DNA of 34,848 bases from NCBI GenBank assembly GCA_045660225.1, contig JAZRDK010000042.1, positions 1 to 34,848 on the forward strand, in the 5' to 3' direction. The DNA comes from Scatosoma sp045660225 (GTDB taxonomy: Bacteria > Bacillota > Clostridia > Christensenellales > Borkfalkiaceae). The position numbers were made by a program, and so were the translations under genes. The notes beneath the pieces are model-generated. The model was not told where the DNA came from. It did not search any database and saw only the letters and a program-made list of their open reading frames with translations. Every line of letters begins with the position of its first letter. The first letter of the stretch is position 1. Below, one piece after another: positions 1-6,392 of the stretch.

Positions 1-65
1 ATTTTTAATCTTCTTTAACCTAAGCTACAGCTCAGGACTACCGCTTTCTCGGCGACAGCTTGTAT

Positions 66-95
66 ATATTACCACAATACTTTGTGCCTTGTCAA
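66..95 (-). promoter_or_regulatory. Leftward promoter running off the window
   Basis: Read on the minus strand there is TTGACA, an 18-base spacer and TAATAT. Transcription would run left, starting near base 59. The transcript would begin with a structured stretch: bases 23-40 give CCTGAG pairing with CTTAGG on the minus strand. The gene it serves is outside the window. I could not match the leader to a known riboswitch class. Confidence 0.55.
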
Positions 96-174
96 CTGTT
101 TTATCACGTTTTTTCAAACTTTTTTTAATTTTTTTGAAAAATGTCAAAATTCGGCAAAAACTGTATGAAAGCCT

Positions 175-936
175 TTATTTTCCTGACGTTGCGTCTATTT
201 TCGACGTGTTTTTAGGGCAAAGAAATTCGTCCGTTTTATTTCCGCGGAAAATTTTCGTCGATTTCGCGTTAAAAAGATAGCGCGCAAATTCCACGCCCGA
301 CTTTATCGTATCGGGGACGAGCATCCCGCCGAAAAATTCACCGCCACCGTGGTCGTCCGTACCGCAGGTTACGATAAGCCCCTTTTCCGAAAATTCTTTT
401 ATCAGCGCGTCGTGTCTTGGCAAATCGCGTCCCGAACAGTTCAGCTCCGCGCCGTGTAAGAAGTTTTCATCCAACAAATCCTGCGCGGTAAATCCGCCTT
501 CGAAACCCTGCGGAAGCTCTCTATACGGGTGCGCCTGCGCCATAAACACGCCGTATTCCTTGCAATAGTCGAACAGTTGCTTTTGGCTGAGCTCGTACGG
601 GTTTTGCACCGTGCGAAGGAAATCTTCCGTAACGCCGTACAAAAGAATATCCGCGTAACGCGGTTTCCATATACTCGCTTCTATCCCTAACCACAGCCGA
701 AAATCTTTCCCTTCGGCGTAGCGTCTGCCCTTTTCGTATTCTTCCAAAAGACGGTCAACGTAGTTTTGGTGCTCGGCAGGCGGATAATATCCCCTTTGGC
801 AATGGTTGGTAAGTACCGCGCCGTCATAGCCCATTTTGATTTTCCAGTCGATATGCTCTTCAATCGCCCAACGCGAGCAACGGCTGACGCCTTTCGTGTG
901 GACGTGCGAATCGATTTTCAACCACTTTTCCTGCAT
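175..936 (-). CDS. PHP-domain metal-dependent hydrolase
   Basis: A 253-residue protein of the PHP family (PolC/histidinol-phosphatase-like phosphoesterases). Metal-binding signatures are visible in order: DSHVHT near residue 10, TNHC near residue 42, GIEAS, QAHPYRE and the C-terminal GTDDHGGG. The ATG at 936 is preferred over an in-frame upstream start because AAAGGAGA lies six bases before it and a TTGACA/TATAAT promoter lies at 964-993. It is a stand-alone PHP domain without a polymerase or nucleic-acid-binding partner, so the substrate is unknown. Such proteins are often annotated as phosphoesterases. It is monocistronic and divergent from the small membrane protein gene at 1062. No clear terminator was seen in the AT-rich 100-174 stretch. 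Confidence 0.85.
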   Translation of the reverse strand: MQEKWLKIDSHVHTKGVSRCSRWAIEEHIDWKIKMGYDGAVLTNHCQRGYYPPAEHQNYVDRLLEEYEKGRRYAEGKDFRLWLGIEASIWKPRYADILLYGVTEDFLRTVQNPYELSQKQLFDYCKEYGVFMAQAHPYRELPQGFEGGFTAQDLLDENFLHGAELNCSGRDLPRHDALIKEFSEKGLIVTCGTDDHGGGEFFGGMLVPDTIKSGVEFARYLFNAKSTKIFRGNKTDEFLCPKNTSKIDATSGK

Positions 937-963
937 AGCGCTCTCCTTTTGCGTGTGTTTAAC

Positions 964-993
964 ATTATAACACCAGCCGTCGCGATTTGTCAA
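964..993 (-). promoter_or_regulatory. Sigma-A promoter of the PHP hydrolase gene
   Basis: On the minus strand: TTGACA, 18-base spacer ending GGTGT, then TATAAT. It sits 28 bases upstream of the chosen ATG. It is back to back with the promoter at 1004-1033, with only ten bases between the two -35 boxes. Confidence 0.8.
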
Positions 994-1003
994 TGGAATT
1001 TTC

Positions 1004-1033
1004 TTGACTTTACGCGTGCGCGCGTGTTACAAT
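1004..1033 (+). promoter_or_regulatory. Sigma-A promoter with alternating purine-pyrimidine spacer
   Basis: TTGACT, 18-base spacer, TACAAT. Sixteen consecutive spacer bases (1012-1027) alternate purine and pyrimidine, built mainly of CG and TG/CA steps, which is the kind of tract that can adopt Z-DNA. It drives the small membrane protein gene at 1062. Confidence 0.7.
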
Positions 1034-1061
1034 ATTATATATAAGAGTTAGGGGTGTCGTT

Positions 1062-1298
1062 ATGGCGTTGAAACTGCGTGTTTTATTTACTATCCTTTCC
1101 GCGCTGTGCTTAGTTGCCATCGTACCTGCCGCAATTTTCGGCGGTTTGGTATGGTTTGGCGTATTTGGCGCAGGCGCGCTTTTGTTCTTCCTTCTCATGC
1201 TTATTTTCAAGCAAAACCACGAAGCGGAAGAAAGCGCGAAACAGGCGAAAGAAAACGAGCCGTCCTTTTTTAACCCGTCGGATAAAAAGAACGACTGA
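1062..1298 (+). CDS. Small two-helix membrane protein, unknown function
   Basis: A 78-residue protein. Residues about 8-27 and 29-49 are strongly hydrophobic and form one helical hairpin or two membrane segments. The last 28 residues are charged and Lys/Glu-rich (the end reads NPSDKKND). Reading frame support comes from the promoter at 1004-1033 and a purine-rich AGGGG stretch before the ATG. I do not recognise the family. It resembles neither the paralogous pair that follows nor any domain I can name. It is probably monocistronic, since the next gene has its own promoter. Confidence 0.7.
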   Translation: MALKLRVLFTILSALCLVAIVPAAIFGGLVWFGVFGAGALLFFLLMLIFKQNHEAEESAKQAKENEPSFFNPSDKKND

Positions 1299-1316
1299 CA
1301 ATTTTTTCTTTTTGTA

Positions 1317-1345
1317 TTGACAAACGGCAAAATTTTTATTATACT
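1317..1345 (+). promoter_or_regulatory. Sigma-A promoter of the first paralogous membrane protein
   Basis: TTGACA, exactly 17 bases, TATACT. The start codon is 28 bases beyond the -10 box, preceded by CTAAGGAG. Confidence 0.85.
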
Positions 1346-1372
1346 ATATCTATCTTACTAAGGAGTATTTTT

Positions 1373-1639
1373 ATGAGACCGCTTATCGAGTTTTTTGAAT
1401 CCGTCATCCATTTTTACGGCAGACAATCGCCTATCGTAAAACACTTGATTTTGTTGATTCCTATTGTCAACTGGTTTTTCGAGCTTTGTTTCCGCTGGGC
1501 TTTGTTCTATTACGGTAAAAAATTGATTCCCTTTGCCGTTGCCTTAATTGCCTTGCCTTTCGGCGTGTTCCTGGGTTGGGTCGACTTCTGTTGGCGTATC
1601 CTGACGGGACATATGATTTTTGCAAAACCGAAAAGATAA
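1373..1639 (+). CDS. Small membrane protein, paralog A of a tandem pair
   Basis: An 88-residue hydrophobic protein with two predicted membrane segments (about 25-45 and 50-72). It is clearly paralogous to the next gene. The shared pattern is LIPxVNWFxExCxRW near residues 29-43, then a PxGxxxGWxDxxW block, then a C-terminal GHxxFAK. Both copies keep the Trp, Asn, Glu, Cys and Arg positions, which suggests selection rather than recent drift. The start is fixed by AGGAG eight bases upstream. Its own promoter and terminator make it a single-gene unit. The function is unknown. The conserved charged residues inside hydrophobic segments could support oligomerisation or a small transport or signalling role, but that is inference. 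Confidence 0.8.
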   Translation: MRPLIEFFESVIHFYGRQSPIVKHLILLIPIVNWFFELCFRWALFYYGKKLIPFAVALIALPFGVFLGWVDFCWRILTGHMIFAKPKR

Positions 1640-1645
1640 ACGATG

Positions 1646-1671
1646 CGCGCCGAAAAATCGGCGCGTTTTTT
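1646..1671 (+). terminator. Intrinsic terminator
   Basis: Perfect 7-bp stem CGCGCCG/CGGCGCG, loop AAAAAT, followed by TTTTTT. It begins seven bases after the stop of the first paralog, and its T tract is almost joined to the -35 box of the second paralog's promoter. Confidence 0.9.
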
Positions 1672-1675
1672 GGTA

Positions 1676-1704
1676 TTGACAAAACGCCAAAACCGTGATA
1701 TACT
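1676..1704 (+). promoter_or_regulatory. Sigma-A promoter of the second paralogous membrane protein
   Basis: TTGACA, 17 bases ending CGTGA, TATACT. The architecture is identical to the promoter at 1317-1345, so promoter and gene were probably duplicated together. Confidence 0.85.
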
Positions 1705-1733
1705 GTAACCATCTTAATTAGGAGGTATCTCTT

Positions 1734-1985
1734 ATGGCTAAAAAGAAAGGTTTTGCAAATTGGTTTTACAGCCAAGGTATTCTTTTCCAGTTGTTGCTTT
1801 TGTTGATTCCGGGCGTCAACTGGTTTGTAGAAGTTTGTATCCGCTGGTCGGCTTACTTCAAGCGCGGACGGTTGCTTACGCTTGTGTTTGCAATTCTCGT
1901 TACGATTCCTTCGGGCATCGTTATCGGTTGGATTGACTTGATTTGGTTGCTCCTTTTCGGACACCTGCTGTTTGCAAAAGCATAA
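1734..1985 (+). CDS. Small membrane protein, paralog B of a tandem pair
   Basis: An 83-residue paralog of the preceding gene. It keeps LIPGVNWFVEVCIRW near residues 29-43, the PSGIVIGWIDLIW block near 61-73 and the GHLLFAKA end. Two membrane segments are predicted. The N-terminus differs, with a lysine-rich MAKKKG start, so the variable part of the pair is the N-terminal cytoplasmic or surface-exposed end. The ATG follows AGGAGG by nine bases. The unit has its own promoter and a strong terminator. The family is not recognised. Confidence 0.8.
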   Translation: MAKKKGFANWFYSQGILFQLLLLLIPGVNWFVEVCIRWSAYFKRGRLLTLVFAILVTIPSGIVIGWIDLIWLLLFGHLLFAKA

Positions 1986-1997
1986 TTTTCGTATGAG

Positions 1998-2030
1998 AAA
2001 ACCGCACGGCACTTGCCGTGCGGTTTTTTT
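1998..2030. terminator. Bidirectional terminator between convergent genes
   Basis: Stem ACCGCACGGCA pairing with TGCCGTGCGGT (11 bp), flanked by AAA on the left and TTTTTTT on the right. It can stop the rightward membrane-protein transcript and, with weaker tails, the leftward parB-like transcript that ends at 2029. Confidence 0.85.
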
Positions 2031-2862
2031 AATCGTAATTTTCAATCATATCGATACACTCTTCTATCCTGTACAAATCTTCAGGCGAATAGTATTCGAT
2101 GTAAATCCTTCCTTTCTTGTCGTTGCCGATAAGCGACACCTTCGTGCGGAATACCGCGCGCATCCTTTCGACAAACGCTTTCAATTCCGCCGTCTTTGCG
2201 CGCGCCTTCGCTTCCTTTTCCTGACGTTCTTCGTCGGGCGGTGTTAAAAACGTCTTTACCGCCTTCTCCATATCGCGCACCGTGTATCCGCGCTTTATGC
2301 CTTCTTCCGCAAACGCAAATTGCTGACTTTTCGGCACTTTGACCAGCGTCCGCGCGTGCCCTGCGGACAGTTGACCGCTTTCCATAAGCCCCACGACCTC
2401 GGGCGCAAGCGTCAAAAGTCGCAACGTGTTGGCAACCGCCGGGCGCGAACGCCCTATCAAGGTTGCGACGTCATCCTGCGTAAACCCGTACTCTTTCACC
2501 AACCTTTCCATGGCGTACCCGTCTTCAAGCGCCGTACCTTCGCCCGTTTTCAGACTCTCAACGATGGCAAACGCTTCCGCATTGCGCTCCGTCATCGTAT
2601 ACACGCGCGCGGAAATTTGCACCGCGCCCGTAATCCGCGCCGCGTGGAAATCACGCTCGTTAGAAAGCAAACGATATCTGCCGTCCGCCGTCAAATTGAC
2701 GGAAAATTCGGGGATGCCGTCCAACAAAAATTTCGCCGCGCGCGCCTTCAAATCCTTCTTCTCCCACCCGTCCATTTCCGTCGCGGTGTCGATAAAGGAT
2801 ACGGGCACGGTTTTCTTCTCATAGCTCGTGTCCCAAGCCTTTTTTTGCGCGTTTTTTTTCAT
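2029..2862 (-). CDS. ParB-like DNA-binding protein with degenerate CTP-binding motifs
   Basis: A 277-residue ParB/Noc-family protein. The central helix-turn-helix region (about residues 130-190) is well conserved: YGFTQDDVATLIGRSRP, then NTLRLL and GHARTL. The C-terminal ELK...YSPEDLYRIEECIDMI looks like the ParB dimerisation domain. The N-terminal nuclease-like domain has lost its signatures: GERRxRAA is replaced by NERDFHAAR, and the usual ENxQRxDLNP is ESLKTGEGTALED. By family knowledge those motifs bind CTP and let ParB load as a clamp. The ATG at 2862 is chosen because AAAGGAG lies seven bases upstream. It lies downstream of ftsH, with no parA neighbour and far from the origin. It may therefore be a ParB relative with another DNA-binding job rather than the chromosome segregation protein. 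Confidence 0.75.
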   Translation of the reverse strand: MKKNAQKKAWDTSYEKKTVPVSFIDTATEMDGWEKKDLKARAAKFLLDGIPEFSVNLTADGRYRLLSNERDFHAARITGAVQISARVYTMTERNAEAFAIVESLKTGEGTALEDGYAMERLVKEYGFTQDDVATLIGRSRPAVANTLRLLTLAPEVVGLMESGQLSAGHARTLVKVPKSQQFAFAEEGIKRGYTVRDMEKAVKTFLTPPDEERQEKEAKARAKTAELKAFVERMRAVFRTKVSLIGNDKKGRIYIEYYSPEDLYRIEECIDMIENYD

Positions 2863-2880
2863 CGTTTTCTCCTTTGCATC

Positions 2881-2893
2881 CATACCTGCCCCC
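2881..2893 (-). repeat. Dispersed GGGGGCAGGTAYG repeat, short copy
   Basis: On the minus strand GGGGGCAGGTATG, just upstream of the parB-like ribosome binding site and next to a CCCCTT/GAAGGGG hairpin. It matches the first 13 bases of the family described for 8739-8770. Confidence 0.5.
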
Positions 2894-2911
2894 TTCAAAA
2901 GGGGAAAATAC

Positions 2912-2949
2912 AAAGCGGAGCACCCCAAAAAGGATGCTCGGCTTTTTTT
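2912..2949. terminator. Hairpin at the end of ftsH
   Basis: AAAGCGGAGCA pairs with TGCTCGGCTTT with one internal mismatch. The T7 tract is on the plus strand. The minus-strand tail is only TTTGTATTTT. The left arm is just beyond the ftsH stop codon (2948-2950) and in front of the parB-like gene, so it may partly separate the two. Confidence 0.6.
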
Positions 2950-4915
2950 ATTCGTTTTCGCCTTCCGAAGGTTTATCGGGCGTTTCGTTTTCCGCGTTTT
3001 CCGCCTTCGACTCTTCGTTGGTTTCCGCTTTCGGCTCTCTTACTTCCCTAAACGGGTTCGATTCGTGTTCGCCTTCGCGTCTTTCCATTTCTTCGACGAC
3101 TTCCTTATACGACGCGCCGTCCATCAGCATACGCACTTCTTCGGTGTAAATCGTTTCTTTTTCCACAAGCACGCGCGACATATTGTCCAAAATGGCGCGG
3201 TTTTCCTTCAAAAGCGACACCGCTCTTTCGTGCGCTTCGGAAATCAAACGGCGAATTTCCGCGTCAATCGTGCTCGCCGTTTCCTGTGAATATCCGCCAC
3301 GGTTTTGGTGGCCGTATTCCATACCCATAAACACGGGTTGGTCGCTATCGTATGCAACAAGCCCAAGTTTGTCGCTCATACCCCATTGCGTAACCATACG
3401 ACGGGCAAGGTCGGATACGTGTTGCAAATCGGCGCTTGCGCCCGTCGTAACGTCGTGGATTACCAACTCTTCCGCTACGCGTCCGCCAAGCGACATACAA
3501 ATATTATCGATAAGCTTGTTGTACGAAACGTCCATATCGTCCGTTTCGGGTCTAGTCATCGTGTACCCAGCCGCCCTACCGCGCGGGATAATCGAAACTT
3601 CGTGCACGGGGTCGCAATGCTTGCAAAGGCAAGCCAAAATCGCGTGGCCTGCTTCGTGGTACGCGGTGCAACGTTTGTCCGCTTCCGTAACCACACGGCT
3701 CTTTTTCTGGGGACCCATCAACACCTTGTTAATACCGTCGTACAGTTCAAGATTGCCTATCAATTTTTTGCCCTTGCGCGCGGCGAGAATAGCCGCTTCG
3801 TTCAAAAGGTTGGCAAGTTCCGCGCCCGAAAACCCTGCCGTGATACGCGCCACGGTGCGGAAATTGACGTCCGACGCCATAGGCTTGTTGCGTGCGTGCA
3901 CTTTCAAAATTTGTTCGCGTCCCTTCACGTCGGGAAGGTTGACGTTGATTTGCCTGTCGAAACGACCGGGGCGAAGGAGCGCCGGGTCAAGAATATCCGC
4001 GCGGTTGGTCGCCGCCATCACGATAATGCCGTCGTTCGATTCAAAGCCGTCCATTTGGACGAGAATCTGGTTTAAGGTTTGTTCTCTTTCGTCGTGTCCA
4101 CCGCCAAGACCTGCGCCACGGCGTCTACCCACCGCGTCGATTTCGTCGATGAAAATGATACACGGTTGGTTCTTTTTCGCCATATCAAACAGCTCTCTCA
4201 CGCGCTTTGCGCCGACGCCGACGTACATTTCTACGAAATCCGAACCGGAAACGGAGAAAAACGGCACGCCTGCTTCGCCTGCAACCGCTTTTGCGAACAA
4301 GGTTTTACCCGTGCCCGGAGGCCCTACCAAAAGCACGCCCGACGGAATTCTTGCGCCAAGCATCGAAAACTTTTTGGGCGCTTTCAAGAAGTCTACGACT
4401 TCTTGCAATTCTTCCTTTTCTTCTTCCGCGCCGGCTACGTCCGCAAAACGAACGGTCAAGTTGTTTTGCACTTGCGTTTTCGATTTGCCCATACTCATCG
4501 TTGCGTTGCCTGCGCCCGATGCGCTACGCATAATCAAGAAGAACATCAAGGCAACCAAAAGCACGCCGAATACCGGGAACAAGCTCGACCAAATACTGCC
4601 TGCGTTGGGGTCTGCAAGACTAACGCTTAAGTTCGCACCCGATTCGCCAAGGCTCGTCATAAACTCAAACAAGTCGCCGTAGGTATAAATGCTGGGTGCG
4701 ACGGCTACGTACGCCTTGCCTTCTGCGGTGTACGCCGTCCACTCGTAAGCGTCCACGTACAATTCTTTAATTTGTCCACCACCGATTAAGGCCATCATCT
4801 CGGTAAACGAAACTTCTTCCGCTCCGCCGATAACGCGCGAGAACAGCAAGCTGACCAAAACGAACGCTACGACGCCGACGATAATCCAAACCAGCGTTTT
4901 TGATTTTCTATTCAA
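2948..4915 (-). CDS. ftsH: ATP-dependent zinc metalloprotease FtsH
   Basis: A 655-residue membrane-anchored AAA+ protease that degrades membrane and regulatory proteins. Membrane segments are at about 7-27 and 110-130, with a short extracytoplasmic domain between them. Walker A GPPGTGKT is at 198-205, Walker B IIFIDE at about 253-258, the second region of homology is AATNRADILDPALLRPGRFD, and the zinc site HEAGH is at 420-424. The C-terminal tail of about 45 residues is very Glu-rich. The start is an unusual TTG at 4915-4913, supported by AAAGGAG seven bases upstream. No in-frame ATG lies before the first membrane helix. Promoter at 5031-5060. The mRNA leader has a hairpin touching the ribosome binding site. 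Confidence 0.97.
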   Translation of the reverse strand: MNRKSKTLVWIIVGVVAFVLVSLLFSRVIGGAEEVSFTEMMALIGGGQIKELYVDAYEWTAYTAEGKAYVAVAPSIYTYGDLFEFMTSLGESGANLSVSLADPNAGSIWSSLFPVFGVLLVALMFFLIMRSASGAGNATMSMGKSKTQVQNNLTVRFADVAGAEEEKEELQEVVDFLKAPKKFSMLGARIPSGVLLVGPPGTGKTLFAKAVAGEAGVPFFSVSGSDFVEMYVGVGAKRVRELFDMAKKNQPCIIFIDEIDAVGRRRGAGLGGGHDEREQTLNQILVQMDGFESNDGIIVMAATNRADILDPALLRPGRFDRQINVNLPDVKGREQILKVHARNKPMASDVNFRTVARITAGFSGAELANLLNEAAILAARKGKKLIGNLELYDGINKVLMGPQKKSRVVTEADKRCTAYHEAGHAILACLCKHCDPVHEVSIIPRGRAAGYTMTRPETDDMDVSYNKLIDNICMSLGGRVAEELVIHDVTTGASADLQHVSDLARRMVTQWGMSDKLGLVAYDSDQPVFMGMEYGHQNRGGYSQETASTIDAEIRRLISEAHERAVSLLKENRAILDNMSRVLVEKETIYTEEVRMLMDGASYKEVVEEMERREGEHESNPFREVREPKAETNEESKAENAENETPDKPSEGENE

Positions 4916-4930
4916 ACGATTTCTCCTTTC

Positions 4931-4945
4931 CCCACCATAGGTGGG
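4931..4945 (-). promoter_or_regulatory. Leader hairpin abutting the ftsH ribosome binding site
   Basis: On the transcript, CCCACC-TAT-GGTGGG forms a 6-bp GC-rich stem that ends one or two bases before the AAAGGAG site. A second leader hairpin (AAACCT/AGGTTT, 4985-5003) lies further upstream. The position suggests an effect on translation initiation, but a regulatory role is inference. Confidence 0.4.
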
Positions 4946-5030
4946 CTTTCTTTACTTTATTTATAAACGATTGCAAACCCTTCTAAACCTACAACGCAGG
5001 TTTTTTGTTTTACAATTGTTTCACAGCCTT

Positions 5031-5060
5031 ATTCTATCACAAACGCGCGCGCGTTTTCAA
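5031..5060 (-). promoter_or_regulatory. Promoter of ftsH
   Basis: On the minus strand TTGAAA, 18-base spacer, TAGAAT, preceded by TGTGA (extended -10). Twelve spacer bases alternate C/G-type purine and pyrimidine (ACGCGCGCGCGT), as in the promoter at 1004-1033. A repeated CGCGCG further upstream (about 5046-5082) may also form the terminator hairpin of mntP. Confidence 0.65.
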
Positions 5061-5109
5061 GCGTTTCCGCGCGTTTTTCGTAAACATTTATAAAACGTTC
5101 ACCGTTCCT

Positions 5110-5745
5110 TCACAAAAGCCCTTCGATAAGCAGTTTCAAGCCGATGCCTATCAGCACCATACCGCCGAAAAAGTTGGCTTTATCCGCCAGCTTGTCGCCG
5201 ATGCGCTTGCCGATGAACACGGACGCGGAGCTTAAGAAAAACGTGACGACGCCGATGACCGCCGTCGAGCCCCACATCCCCAGCGAAAGCCCCGTCGAAA
5301 TCGCCGTCATTTTCAAGGTTACACCCACCGCCAAAGCGTCGATGGACGTTGCAATCGCCTGCAATATAAGTTTTTCCGCCGTCAGCTCAAAACAGGCGCA
5401 TTGTATCGTTACGCTCGTACCTGCCCCTGCCTTTTCCTGGTTTTCCTTTTCCTTTTTCCACGCAACGGCGCAACCGAGCACCATCTTTCCGCCCAAAAAC
5501 GCAAGCACGCCAAAGGACACGAACGCGGAAATCGTTTCAAACACGTCTATAAACGCTTCCGCGACGATACCCGTAATAAAGTACCCGATAACAGGCATCA
5601 AAAACTGGAAAAACCCAAACGCCAAGCCGATGAGAAAGGCACGTTTCTTGGGCATATTCACGTCCGTCATCCCGTTGGTCATTGCCACGGCGCACGCGTC
5701 CATCGCCAGCGCGATTCCTATCAGCAAAACACCGACTAAACCCAT
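5110..5745 (-). CDS. mntP: MntP-family manganese efflux pump
   Basis: A 211-residue polytopic membrane protein with six predicted helices. The two inverted halves each carry the family signature: ALAMDACAVAM near residue 13 and ATSIDALAVGV near residue 134, with the conserved Asp. It exports Mn2+. The central cytoplasmic loop (residues about 95-112) is hydrophilic and contains AGAGTS, encoded by a copy of the dispersed repeat (5411-5427, minus strand). It is the last gene of the operon 8690 to 5110 and starts 12 bases after tmk, with a GGGGGCG stretch as the only ribosome-binding candidate. No manganese riboswitch is visible in front of it, because the gene is packed against tmk. Confidence 0.9.
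   Translation of the reverse strand: MGLVGVLLIGIALAMDACAVAMTNGMTDVNMPKKRAFLIGLAFGFFQFLMPVIGYFITGIVAEAFIDVFETISAFVSFGVLAFLGGKMVLGCAVAWKKEKENQEKAGAGTSVTIQCACFELTAEKLILQAIATSIDALAVGVTLKMTAISTGLSLGMWGSTAVIGVVTFFLSSASVFIGKRIGDKLADKANFFGGMVLIGIGLKLLIEGLL
5411..5427 (-). repeat. Dispersed repeat copy inside mntP
   Basis: Minus strand GGGGCAGGTACGAGCGT, in frame, encoding part of AGAGTS in the hydrophilic loop between the two halves of MntP. Confidence 0.45.
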
Positions 5746-5757
5746 TTCACGCCCCCG

Positions 5758-6387
5758 TTATAAGCAGTTTCTTTCCTTCAAAATTGCAACGACGTCCGAA
5801 AAAATTTCGTCGGGCGTTTTTCTTCCGTCCACAACGGCAAAGCGCGTAGGGTTTTCCTTCGCCAACGTCTTATACCCTTCATACACCCTTTGGTGAAAGG
5901 CAATGCCCGCTTGTTCCAACCTGTCGTTTTCGTCCGCGCCGTGCTTTCTTCTAAACGCGTCTTCGGGCGAAAGGTCGATAAACACGGTAACGTCGGGCAG
6001 GTAATTTTCCAGCGCAAACGCGTTGATTTTTTGCACGAAATCCACGCCCAAACCACGCGCGTACGCTTGGTAAGCGAGCGAAGAATCAACGTACCTGTCG
6101 CACACGACAAGTTTGCCTTCCTTCAAGGCAGGCTCTACCCTGTCCGCAAGGTGCTGTACCCTTGCCGCCGCGTATAACAACGCCTCGCACTCGTCCGTCA
6201 TTTCCGCGTTTCTACCGTCTAAAAGAATTTGACGAATACTTTCCGAAATCTTGCCACCGCCCGGCTCGCGCGTGAAAATATGCGCAACGCCTTGCTTTTC
6301 CAAATACTCGCTTAAAAGACGGAGCTGGGTGCTCTTTCCACAACCGTCACAGCCTTCAAACGTAATAAATTTCCCTCTCGTTTCCAT
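5758..6387 (-). CDS. tmk: Thymidylate kinase
   Basis: A 209-residue dTMP kinase that makes dTDP for DNA synthesis. P-loop FEGCDGCGKST is at residues about 10-20, the TREPGG motif near 40, and CDRYVDSSLAYQAYARGLG near 95 carries the DRY-type motif. The length is typical. The gene follows the decarboxylase-family gene by five bases and precedes mntP by 12. The decarboxylase-tmk pairing is the yaaO-tmk arrangement known from Bacillus. Unlike Bacillus, holB and ricT are not nearby but lie on the far side of the origin, at 32.4-34.3 kb. Confidence 0.96.
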   Translation of the reverse strand: METRGKFITFEGCDGCGKSTQLRLLSEYLEKQGVAHIFTREPGGGKISESIRQILLDGRNAEMTDECEALLYAAARVQHLADRVEPALKEGKLVVCDRYVDSSLAYQAYARGLGVDFVQKINAFALENYLPDVTVFIDLSPEDAFRRKHGADENDRLEQAGIAFHQRVYEGYKTLAKENPTRFAVVDGRKTPDEIFSDVVAILKERNCL

Positions 6388-6392
6388 ATAGC

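Noticed and set aside
89..280. Small plus-strand open frame near the left edge
   Set aside because: It overlaps the end of the PHP gene on the other strand, has no ribosome site and no family resemblance.
3183..4682. Long open frame (499 codons) opposite ftsH
   Set aside because: It lies wholly within ftsH on the other strand, has a Ser/Arg-rich composition typical of an antisense shadow and no ribosome site.
4985..5006. AAACCT/AGGTTTTTT hairpin read as a plus-strand terminator
   Set aside because: No plus-strand gene lies upstream, so it is more simply a leader hairpin of ftsH.
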